Below are positions 28,668-37,129 of a stretch of 37,129 nt of DNA, piece by piece. This DNA comes from Chlorobaculum parvum (GTDB lineage: Bacteria; Bacteroidota; Chlorobiia; Chlorobiales; Chlorobiaceae): NCBI GenBank assembly GCA_011372505.1, contig DRSQ01000143.1, forward strand, positions 1 to 37,129, given 5' to 3'. The notes below the pieces were generated by a model. It had not been told where the DNA came from, did no database searches, and saw nothing but the letters and a program-made list of their open reading frames with translations. The position numbers and the translations under genes are program-made. Positions within the stretch are counted from its first letter, which is position 1; the number at the start of each line of letters is the position of its first letter.

Positions 28668-30621
28668 TCTTTTCCTGATTGTTCCACTCCAGATGTACCG
28701 TCACCCTCGACTCTTTTTGAACGTTTGTGCCTGGCGCCACGCTCTGCGAGGTCACGAGCCCCTCATTGTCACCGGTACGGGCCATCGACAGGCCGTGCCA
28801 TTCGAGCAACTCTGAAGCCTCGCGGGCAGAGAGCCCCTTCAGCTCGGGGACTACCACAGTCGTTATTTTACCGAGCCGTTCCCACTCCGGCGATTTCAGC
28901 TCGAGACGCTGCTGCATTTCGGGCGAACAGGCCAGCGAGCGCCCACAAATTCTCGAAAAAACCGGTGCGGCCACAGTTGACGCATAATACGCCGCCTTCG
29001 GCTCATCGACAACGATAATCGCCGCATATTGAGGGTCTTCAGCCGGGAAATAGCCTACGAACGACGAAAGATAGTGACGCCAGCCCTGATAGCTTCCGTT
29101 GTGCAATTTCTGCGCGGTTCCGGTTTTGCCAGCCACGGCAACCCCCTCGATAGCAGCAGTCTTGCCGGTTCCCTCTTCGACCACCGGCTGAAAATATTCC
29201 CTGGTCATGTAGCGGGCCGTTTCAGCTTTCAGAACCTGCGCTACCTTCTCCGGCTCGGTCTCCGTAACAATCTTGCCGTCCGGATCGATGACGCGCCGCA
29301 CGATGTAGGGGCGCATCCGCACTCCATCGTTGGCCAGCGTTGCATAGGCCTGCAGCATCTGCAACGGCGTGGCCATCACCTGATAGCCATACCCCATCCA
29401 CGGCAGGGTCAGCTTGCCCCAATCCTTGATCTCCTTGAGACGGCCAGCCGACTCGCCGAGCAGCCCGATACCGGTTTTTTTACCGAAACCAAACTCACTG
29501 GCATAGTGGTAAAACTCTTGCGGTCCCAGCTCCATGGCGGTAGCCGCCGCCACGACATTACTCGACTCGGTGATAGCCTGCCGAAAAGGGATAATGCCAA
29601 GAGACTCGTGATCTCTGACCGACTTTCCATGAACCATCAGGTAGCCTTCATGCCCATCCACCAAGCGCGAAGCCTGCCACTGAAGCGCCTCGGTCGCCCC
29701 CGCAGCCATGACGATCTTGAAGGTCGACCCCGGCTCGAACATGTCTGTAACTGCACGGTTGCGCATTCTGGCAAAGGTCAACCCTTTACGGCGGTTCATG
29801 TCGAAGCTAGGGTAATTGGCCATGGCAAGAACCTCGCCACTCCTGACATCCATGACGATGCCCATGCCCGCCTTGGCCTGCTGTTCACTGACCGCCCTCA
29901 TGATCTCATCCTCGACAATAGCCTGCACATCGGCATCGATAGTCAGTTCAACATCGTTACCCGCGATCGATGGAGACTGATCGACGTCAGGCGCAGGATA
30001 GAGTTCACCGGTTGCCGAGCGGTAAAAAACACGAGTGCCATCAGTTCCCCGAAGCTGCTCCTCAAAGCTCTTTTCGAGACCGCTCACACCAAGGTTATCG
30101 CGGTCAGTCAGGCCGATAAGCTGAGCCCCTACATTGAGGTAATGTCGCTGTTGCTCGCGCCTGAAATCGACCCCCTTCAGGCCTGCGGTCATGAGCTCGG
30201 CGGCCTTCGAGACCGGCACGTTGCGCTCCATCCAGATAAAGCGCTTTTTCCGCCCCAACTTTCTGAGATAGTACGACTGGCTTTTGCCGAAACGCTTCGA
30301 AAAAAGTCGGGCGACCTTAGCCCGGTCTTTTACAATGGAAGGGTCGGCGAAAAAAGAGATACTCTCGACGCTTTTGGCTAGCGGTCGTCCATGCCGGTCA
30401 AGAATGCGACCCCGGCGCCCCTGTTCGGTCACGACGCTGACATACTGCCGGTTTGCTTTTGCCCGGTATTTAGCGACATCGAGCACCTGAATTTTGAGCA
30501 GTTGCCCCACGATAGCCACAAAGAATACGAGCATGAACACCACGACAATGCCAAGGCGCAGGCCGAAATTCCTGTCGTCGGAGCCCCCTCCGCTCTGCTG
30601 TGTCACACGCTCTTCATTCAT
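28657..30621 (-). CDS. ftsI: Division transpeptidase (FtsI/PBP2b/SpoVD-like) with C-terminal PASTA domain
   Basis: EPGSTFKIVMAAGA, SSNVV, GKTGTAQK motifs; C-terminal VVVPELKGLSAREASELLEWHGLSM... PASTA repeat. Confidence 0.95.
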   Translation of the reverse strand: MNEERVTQQSGGGSDDRNFGLRLGIVVVFMLVFFVAIVGQLLKIQVLDVAKYRAKANRQYVSVVTEQGRRGRILDRHGRPLAKSVESISFFADPSIVKDRAKVARLFSKRFGKSQSYYLRKLGRKKRFIWMERNVPVSKAAELMTAGLKGVDFRREQQRHYLNVGAQLIGLTDRDNLGVSGLEKSFEEQLRGTDGTRVFYRSATGELYPAPDVDQSPSIAGNDVELTIDADVQAIVEDEIMRAVSEQQAKAGMGIVMDVRSGEVLAMANYPSFDMNRRKGLTFARMRNRAVTDMFEPGSTFKIVMAAGATEALQWQASRLVDGHEGYLMVHGKSVRDHESLGIIPFRQAITESSNVVAAATAMELGPQEFYHYASEFGFGKKTGIGLLGESAGRLKEIKDWGKLTLPWMGYGYQVMATPLQMLQAYATLANDGVRMRPYIVRRVIDPDGKIVTETEPEKVAQVLKAETARYMTREYFQPVVEEGTGKTAAIEGVAVAGKTGTAQKLHNGSYQGWRHYLSSFVGYFPAEDPQYAAIIVVDEPKAAYYASTVAAPVFSRICGRSLACSPEMQQRLELKSPEWERLGKITTVVVPELKGLSAREASELLEWHGLSMARTGDNEGLVTSQSVAPGTNVQKESRVTVHLEWNNQEKSDE

Positions 30622-30643
30622 GCAATGCCGCCACAGGGACGCG

Positions 30644-31117
30644 TCAGGGCTTTAATTCTACCGGAGGAACGGGGGATGCGTCAAGGCCAAGCGCCCGGGC
30701 GTGTCCGGTAATGTTACGGATGCTCTGCAACTGCCTGACCTGCAACTCCTGCGCAGTGGTGACGCTGGTGCTGATCCGCAACTGCTCGCGCAGACGCTCG
30801 TTGCGTTTGGCCAGATCGTTAATGGCCAGGGTGCTGCTGATCTGGAACAGAAAGACCCCCGTTACTGCGAGAAGGTACAGAAAGCTCTTCAGGCGCAGGC
30901 TAGCGCCAAGATCGAACACCGCCGAAGAAAGCTTCGGAGAAGCCTGCTGAACCGGTTCGGAATCGTAACCACGGAACGGCTGCCTATCACGGAACAGCTC
31001 AATTCCGGCAAGCACGTAACCGCCCATCGGGCTGGAATCATGCTTTTCGCCGAAAAACTCTTTCGCTTTACCCGCAAGGCCGGTAAACGAGCTTCCGGCA
31101 CGCTTCAACACGCCCAC
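30644..31117 (-). CDS. ftsL: FtsL-like division protein
   Basis: 157 aa; single TM (LKSFLYLLAVTGVFLFQISSTLAI) followed by coiled-coil-like region; position between rsmH and ftsI. Confidence 0.75.
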   Translation of the reverse strand: MGVLKRAGSSFTGLAGKAKEFFGEKHDSSPMGGYVLAGIELFRDRQPFRGYDSEPVQQASPKLSSAVFDLGASLRLKSFLYLLAVTGVFLFQISSTLAINDLAKRNERLREQLRISTSVTTAQELQVRQLQSIRNITGHARALGLDASPVPPVELKP

Positions 31118-31131
31118 AGGGCACCTCCTTG

Positions 31132-32106
31132 TCAGGTTTCAAGTTTCTGAATAACTCTGAGACGCGCACTTCGCGCTCTCGGGTTTCGAGCGACTTCCTC
31201 CTCACCGGCCTGCACCGATTTTCTGATCACCAGCTCAGCTTCAGCCGGTTTGAGCGGCTCTCGCAATGGCAGCCCTTTCGGCCCCCAGTCCGCCGCGCAA
31301 CGGCTACTGAAAAAGCGCTTGACGATCCGGTCTTCAAGAGAGTGGTAACTGATCACCGCAAAACGGCCGCCAGGCGAAAGCACGGAAAAGCCATCCTCAA
31401 GCGCCTGCTGCAAAACGCCAAGTTCATCGTTGACCTCGATCCGCAACGCCTGATAAATCCTCGAAAGGGTCTTGATAGGGGAATCCTTCCGAGGGCATGC
31501 CCGGCGAACCACCTCGGCAAGCTCCCCGGTGGTGGTGATGGGCCCAACTGTTCTGGCACTCACCACGGCCCTGGCAATCCGGCCACCATGCGCCTCCTCA
31601 CCATACCTGAAAAACAACCGCGCCAATGCCTGCTCTTCATAATCGTTGACAATATCGGAAGCCGTCAGCGGGCCATCCGGATCCATCCTCATATCGAGCG
31701 GGCCGTCTCTGAGATAGCTGAAACCCCGGACAGGCGTATCGATCTGGAATGATGAAACCCCGAGGTCGAGCAGCAACCCCATAACTTCTAGCCCCTCTCC
31801 GGGGCCACGCTTAACCGGAGCAAGCAGCTCCCGAACCATACTGAAGTTACCTCTGAGCAGTATCGCCTTGTCGCCGAAGTCCCGAAGCTTCTGCCCGGCA
31901 GCTTCAAGCGCATAGCTATCCTGATCGATGCCAACCAGAAGCGACTCGCCATCGAGCCTGTCAAGCCGTCGAAGCAGCTCCAGCGAATGCCCGCCGCCGC
32001 CAAGCGTCCCATCGATGTAGATTCCAGGCCGCGTAACAAGGAGCGAAGCGGTCGCATCGGCCAGAACCGGCTCATGATACTCCTGATTTCCCATCACCTT
32101 TGACAT
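31132..32106 (-). CDS. rsmH: 16S rRNA (cytosine1402-N4)-methyltransferase
   Basis: [39 protein letters not shown]...; start assigned to [15 protein letters not shown] (32106) or MGNQ (32094). Confidence 0.96.
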   Translation of the reverse strand: MSKVMGNQEYHEPVLADATASLLVTRPGIYIDGTLGGGGHSLELLRRLDRLDGESLLVGIDQDSYALEAAGQKLRDFGDKAILLRGNFSMVRELLAPVKRGPGEGLEVMGLLLDLGVSSFQIDTPVRGFSYLRDGPLDMRMDPDGPLTASDIVNDYEEQALARLFFRYGEEAHGGRIARAVVSARTVGPITTTGELAEVVRRACPRKDSPIKTLSRIYQALRIEVNDELGVLQQALEDGFSVLSPGGRFAVISYHSLEDRIVKRFFSSRCAADWGPKGLPLREPLKPAEAELVIRKSVQAGEEEVARNPRARSARLRVIQKLET

Positions 32107-32566
32107 AGCGGTTGGCAAGTTCGGAGAAACTGCCTGCATTATCGGCAAGAAGCTGAGTGAGTCTGTCCGGATTCCAGACGACCATCTTCGCGTTGGCGCC
32201 AATCACGACCGCCTCGCGGTCGATTCCTGCATGGTCGAGCATCTCGCGAGAAAACGCGATTCTTCCGGAGCGATCGAGTTCAAGCTGATCGAGGCGAGCA
32301 TAGATCATGGTAGTCAGCAGGCGCTCTTCGGGATTGAAGTCGGAAAGCTTGAGCAACTGATACTCCTTTTCGTTCCAGACCGCTGGCTCGTAGAGTTCGA
32401 GCGAGCCGTCATCAGCTTTGAAGACGTAGAGCACCTCATGCTGCTTCGCTCTGTCCGCACCAAGCTCATCCTTCTGACGAAGAAATTTTCGACGAAACCT
32501 GGCCGGAATCAGAAGCCGACCCTTGTCGTCAACGGTGTGCTGCTCTCTACCGATGAATCCGGGCAT
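32072..32566 (-). CDS. mraZ: Transcriptional regulator MraZ
   Basis: [28 protein letters not shown]...; two AbrB-like MraZ motifs. Start set at MPGFIG (32566) rather than 32587. Confidence 0.95.
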   Translation of the reverse strand: MPGFIGREQHTVDDKGRLLIPARFRRKFLRQKDELGADRAKQHEVLYVFKADDGSLELYEPAVWNEKEYQLLKLSDFNPEERLLTTMIYARLDQLELDRSGRIAFSREMLDHAGIDREAVVIGANAKMVVWNPDRLTQLLADNAGSFSELANRYVKGDGKSGVS

Positions 32567-32572
32567 AATTTC

Positions 32573-32600
32573 CCCACTTTTTCCCACTTTCCCCCACTTT
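32573..32600 (-). promoter_or_regulatory. Three MraZ-box-like repeats (AAAGTGGG) with 10-bp period
   Basis: CCCACTTT on the plus strand at 32573-32580, 32583-32590 and 32593-32600, immediately upstream of mraZ. Confidence 0.85.
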
Positions 32601-32684
32601 GAATGTAGGCAATCGAAAGTTTAAAAAAAATAGTACACTCAAATCTGGAGAGGCAAAAAACAGTAATAAAGCAGAAACAGTCCG

Positions 32685-33200
32685 ATGCCATCCAAGTACC
32701 GCGAAACCGTCATCGACGGCTACAATCTGATTCACAAGCTCCGCAACATGGCTCCCGACGAACCGATGGCCTCCATGCGGGAAGGGCTCGAAGTGATGCT
32801 CACTCGCTACCGGCAGAAAAGCCGCCGGCACGTCACCGTGGTCTATGACGGCGGCAGCGGGCCGAGGGCTCATTCGTCACGCGGCAGCATCGAAGTCACT
32901 TACAGCGGATCGCGCAAATCCGCTGACCGCTGGATTATCGACCATGCCCGCTCACTCGAGCCTCGGCCCGGCATGATGCTGGTGGTCAGCTCCGATCGTG
33001 AAATCCAGCGCCACGCCACCGCATGGGGCGCGCGCTGCATCGATTCCGAAACCTTTATTGAGGAGCTGGCGGCAATGGGCATCACCGCTAATGGTGATGC
33101 TAGCCCGTCACGGAAAACCGGAGAGAAAAGCGCCAGTTCGAACCCGCTGTCTGACAAAGAGGTGGACTACTGGCTCCGGATGTTCGACAGGAAAAAATGA
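32685..33200 (+). CDS. NYN domain protein, YacP/Rae1-like putative endoribonuclease
   Basis: ETVIDGYNLIHKL..., VVYDGGSG, SADRWIIDHAR, VVSSDREIQRHATAWGA. Confidence 0.85.
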   Translation: MPSKYRETVIDGYNLIHKLRNMAPDEPMASMREGLEVMLTRYRQKSRRHVTVVYDGGSGPRAHSSRGSIEVTYSGSRKSADRWIIDHARSLEPRPGMMLVVSSDREIQRHATAWGARCIDSETFIEELAAMGITANGDASPSRKTGEKSASSNPLSDKEVDYWLRMFDRKK

Positions 33201-33270
33201 AGCGCACAAACCGCCGCCATTTCTTTTGACAATTTATTATACTTTAATGGCACCTTGACCGTTTTGTGCG

Positions 33271-33299
33271 TGGCCGCGCTTTAGAAATCTTCGCGGCCA
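33271..33299. repeat. GC-rich perfect hairpin TGGCCGCG...CGCGGCCA
   Basis: 8-bp perfect inverted repeat with a 13-nt loop between the NYN gene and chorismate mutase; no T-tract. Confidence 0.5.
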
Positions 33300-33377
33300 G
33301 CCAAAAACCGTCCTCAGGTTGCCCCATTGAGATAATCAATATTGTTTTTACGCATCCCCTTAACCGATGACCGAATC

Positions 33378-33695
33378 ATGTCCGATAGCAGTGCAATGAA
33401 TAACGATCACTGGCGGGAATTTGAAGAATGGAGAGGAAAAATCGATGAGATCGACCAGCAGTTAGTCCCGCTGCTTTGCGAACGCCTGCAATTCGCCGGT
33501 AATATCAGCGCTATCAAATCGAGGATTGGCGAAACCGTGCTCCAGCCTGAACGCGAAAAAGAGGTGTTTGCCAACGTCCTGAAGCAAGCTGCTTCGCCCC
33601 TGATGAGCCAGGCTCTCGAAAGGATCTACCACAGCATCCTCAATGAATCCCGCGTATTCCAGCAGGAGAGCCAGCAGAATCCAGCCTCCCGATAA
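33378..33695 (+). CDS. Chorismate mutase (AroQ type II)
   Basis: WRGKIDEIDQQLVPLLCERLQFAGNISAIKSRIGETVLQPEREKEVFANV; canonical AroQ helix. Start set at MSDSSAMNND. Confidence 0.9.
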   Translation: MSDSSAMNNDHWREFEEWRGKIDEIDQQLVPLLCERLQFAGNISAIKSRIGETVLQPEREKEVFANVLKQAASPLMSQALERIYHSILNESRVFQQESQQNPASR

Positions 33696-33712
33696 GACGC
33701 CACGCCTTTGTT

Positions 33713-34765
33713 ATGCCTCGCCAATCCAAGCCCTTACGCTCAGCCATTCTCAGTGCGATGCTTGCCACTCCGGTCATCATCGTTGCACTCTTTCTGCTGG
33801 TGCCAGGGCTGAACTCCGTTCGGCAACATGAAGCCGAACCACGAATCGTTGTGCATCGCGGCGACAGCTTCCGGCGAATCGTCGAATCGCTGCATGAGGC
33901 GGAAGTCGTCCGGTTTCAATGGCCGCTCTTGGTCACGGGCAGGCTCATCCCCAAACTGCACAATATCAAACCGGGCCGATACACCGTGCCCCGGAACATG
34001 TCCACCATAGGACTGCTCGACTATCTTCATTCGCACCCGCAGGATGAAGTGCGACTCATGATTCCCAACGGTGTGGAACAGACCCGAATCGCAGCCATCA
34101 TCGCTGGGGGCCTCGACATCGATTCGACCGCTTTCATGGCCGCCACACGCGATCCAAAGCTGCTCAGCTCGCTCGGCATCCAAAGCAGCAACACCGAAGG
34201 GTACCTGTTTCCCGGCACCTACAACTTCCCGTGGGCAAGCACGTCCGGCGAGGTGATCACCTTTCTCACCAGACAGTTCAGATCATTTTACTCCGGCAGC
34301 CTGCAACAACGGACCAAAAGCACGGGACTTGACGAAAACCGGCTGCTGACGCTGGCTTCTATCGTCGAAGCCGAAACGCCACTCGACGAGGAAAAGCCGA
34401 TCGTGGCCAGCGTTTATCTGAACCGCCTGAAACGAAACATGCGCTTGCAGGCTGACCCAACCGTGCAGTACGCCATTCCCGGCCCGGCCCGACGTCTGTT
34501 GTTCAAAGACCTCGAAATCGACTCGCCGTACAACACCTACCGTAATGCCGGACTGCCGCCCGGCCCGATCTGCAATCCCGGCCCTGCCTCGATCAACGCC
34601 GTGCTGAACCCGGCCAAAACGAACTACCTCTATTTCGTAGCCACAGGGCGCGGAGGCCACGCCTTTTCATCCACGCTGGCCGGGCACGCCCGAAACGTCC
34701 AGCACTACCGCCGCGTTCGCGCAAAACTCATCAAGGGACAGGCTGAGGAAGCCGAACAGCGCTGA
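33713..34765 (+). CDS. mltG: Endolytic transglycosylase MltG (YceG-like)
   Basis: LASIVEAETPLDEEKPIVASVYLNRLKRNMRLQADPTVQYA, YNTYRNAGLPPGPICNPG. Confidence 0.95.
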   Translation: MPRQSKPLRSAILSAMLATPVIIVALFLLVPGLNSVRQHEAEPRIVVHRGDSFRRIVESLHEAEVVRFQWPLLVTGRLIPKLHNIKPGRYTVPRNMSTIGLLDYLHSHPQDEVRLMIPNGVEQTRIAAIIAGGLDIDSTAFMAATRDPKLLSSLGIQSSNTEGYLFPGTYNFPWASTSGEVITFLTRQFRSFYSGSLQQRTKSTGLDENRLLTLASIVEAETPLDEEKPIVASVYLNRLKRNMRLQADPTVQYAIPGPARRLLFKDLEIDSPYNTYRNAGLPPGPICNPGPASINAVLNPAKTNYLYFVATGRGGHAFSSTLAGHARNVQHYRRVRAKLIKGQAEEAEQR

Positions 34766-34799
34766 ACAAATGTCGGTATGCCGCAGAACGCAGAGATTT

Positions 34800-34942
34800 G
34801 GATGCCATTAAAAAGCGTCATGAGCGCTCCGAGTAGCAAGGCAACTGAAGCGTAAAAACCGGAGCATACTGATAGTACGAGAGGATTTTGAACGCCACCC
34901 AACGCGGCAATCGGAGCGTGTAATAGGTTTTTAGTGGTGTCC
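34800..34942 (+). repeat. Structured intergenic element upstream of pgk
   Basis: Terminal arms GGATGCCATTAAAAA (34800-34814) and TTTTTAGTGGTGTCC (34928-34942) pair 15/15 with three G-U; nested CGCTCCGA/TCGGAGCG and internal TACT-GAT-AGTA hairpin. Confidence 0.65.
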
Positions 34943-35007
34943 TAATGTATATTCACGTTTACAAAAACATTCAGGCCCACAAATCCACCAACCAACATCA
35001 CAGGGAA

Positions 35008-36201
<1,194 letters not shown>

Positions 36202-36257
36202 CCCCTGACGCGCATTGTTGGTGACGGAAGCGACTTCCGAACCATATGAACAATCAT

Positions 36258-36310
36258 GGGCGCTTCTGAAAAACGGCTTGATCACAAGTCACAGGTTTTC
36301 AGAAGCGCCC
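36258..36310. repeat. Perfect 15-bp inverted repeat downstream of pgk
   Basis: GGGCGCTTCTGAAAA (36258-36272) / TTTTCAGAAGCGCCC (36296-36310), 23-nt loop containing CTTG-ATCA-CAAG. Confidence 0.85.
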
Positions 36311-36329
36311 TCATTGCAAACTCTGCTGA

Positions 36330-37129
36330 ATGACCCGATACGACCAGCCATACGCGCCCGGCGGCTTTCAGGTAATGCCGCCGGCCATCAAGACACTTAT
36401 CATCGCCAATGTGGCGGTATTCCTGTTCCAGCAATCCCAAATCGGCCCGCTGCTCACCAACCTCGGCGCGCTCTGGCCGATCGGCTCGCACAATCTTCAG
36501 GGCTACTCGTTCCACATCTGGCAGCCGGTGACCTACCTGTTCCTGCACGGCGGCTTCGCACATATCTTCTTCAACATGTTCGCCCTCTGGATGTTCGGCG
36601 TCGAAATCGAGAACTACTGGGGCACGAAGACCTTCGTCACCTATTACTTCATCTGCGGCATCGGCGCGGCACTCGTCAATCTTCTGGCCACGATAGACTC
36701 GCCCTATCCCACCATCGGCGCATCGGGCGCGATCTTCGGCGTGCTGCTCGCGTTCGCCATGATGTTCCCCGACCGCTACATCTTTCTCTACTTCCTGCTA
36801 CCGATCAAGACCAAGTACTTCGTAGCGGGATACGCTTTCATCGAGTTCATGTCGGGCTTCGGCAACCGAGCCATGGGCAGCGGCAGCAACATCGCCCATT
36901 TCGCGCACCTCGGCGGTATGCTCGTCGGCTTCATCTACATCATGATCCGTCGCAACGAGTGGACGATCAAGCGATTGACGAATAAAATTTCTTTCCCGAA
37001 AAAACCGAAAGGGCCAACGCTCTGGAAATCGGGCAGCCCAGACGATGAGGCTTCCGATGCCGAAATCGACAGGATTCTCGATAAAATTTCGAGCAGGGGC
37101 TACAACTCCCTGACGGAGGAAGAAAAACG
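36330..37129 (+). CDS. Rhomboid family intramembrane serine protease (3' end beyond window)
   Basis: MTRYDQPYAPGGFQVMPPAIKTLIIANVAVFLFQQ...WQPVTYLFLHGGFAHIFFNMFALWMFG...TIGASGAIFGVLLAF...IAHFAHLGGMLVGFIY; GASG catalytic Ser and AHxxHxxG. Absent from the supplied track because no stop lies in the window. Confidence 0.95.
   Translation, partial: MTRYDQPYAPGGFQVMPPAIKTLIIANVAVFLFQQSQIGPLLTNLGALWPIGSHNLQGYSFHIWQPVTYLFLHGGFAHIFFNMFALWMFGVEIENYWGTKTFVTYYFICGIGAALVNLLATIDSPYPTIGASGAIFGVLLAFAMMFPDRYIFLYFLLPIKTKYFVAGYAFIEFMSGFGNRAMGSGSNIAHFAHLGGMLVGFIYIMIRRNEWTIKRLTNKISFPKKPKGPTLWKSGSPDDEASDAEIDRILDKISSRGYNSLTEEEK

Noticed and set aside
29029-30381. 450-aa plus-strand ORF
   Set aside because: Antisense to ftsI; composition of a shadow ORF, no motif.
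33224-33250. TTGACAATTTATTATACT promoter-like string
   Set aside because: TTGACA and TATACT are only 6 bp apart, so it is not a valid sigma-70 promoter spacing.
36215-36985. 256-aa ORF supplied in the track
   Set aside because: Wrong frame of the rhomboid gene; the real frame starts at 36330 and shows GASG and AHFAHLGG motifs.

Overview
This 37 kb window looks like a green sulfur bacterium, most likely a Chlorobaculum/Chlorobium-type genome. The assignment rests on recognising BchU and on the gene content; no search was run. Most of it is dense housekeeping sequence. From left to right: 3' flank with a transaldolase (partial) and a deoxyhypusine-synthase-like protein; SRP 4.5S RNA; trpS-HAD hydrolase-argS; nadD-bamD; tRNA-Ala(CGC); a partial ATP synthase operon (atpZ/atpI-like-B-E-F-H, no atpA/G/D/C); galE; pgeF; a small duplicated-motif protein; bchU (bacteriochlorophyll C-20 methyltransferase, intact); an acetyl-CoA hydrolase/CoA-transferase family gene; the complete minus-strand dcw cluster mraZ-rsmH-ftsL-ftsI-murE-murF-mraY-murD-ftsW-murG-murC-ftsQ-ftsA-ftsZ; a YacP-like NYN gene, chorismate mutase, mltG, pgk and a rhomboid protease that runs off the end. 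I saw no CRISPR, phage, intact transposon or defence system. The most interesting signals are non-coding or small-scale. (1) A ~143-nt element upstream of pgk has terminal arms that pair over 15/15 positions only if G-U pairs are allowed. A related perfect 15-bp inverted repeat lies downstream of pgk. (2) An in-frame TAG at the ftsQ 3' end is followed by 53 more open codons that reach almost to ftsA. (3) Three AAAGTGGG boxes sit at exact 10-bp spacing in front of mraZ. (4) A tandem REP-like hairpin doublet and a separate GTCATTCTGA-type inverted repeat lie around the SRP RNA/trpS region. (5) There are hairpins in the atpE-atpF gap and the bchU leader.
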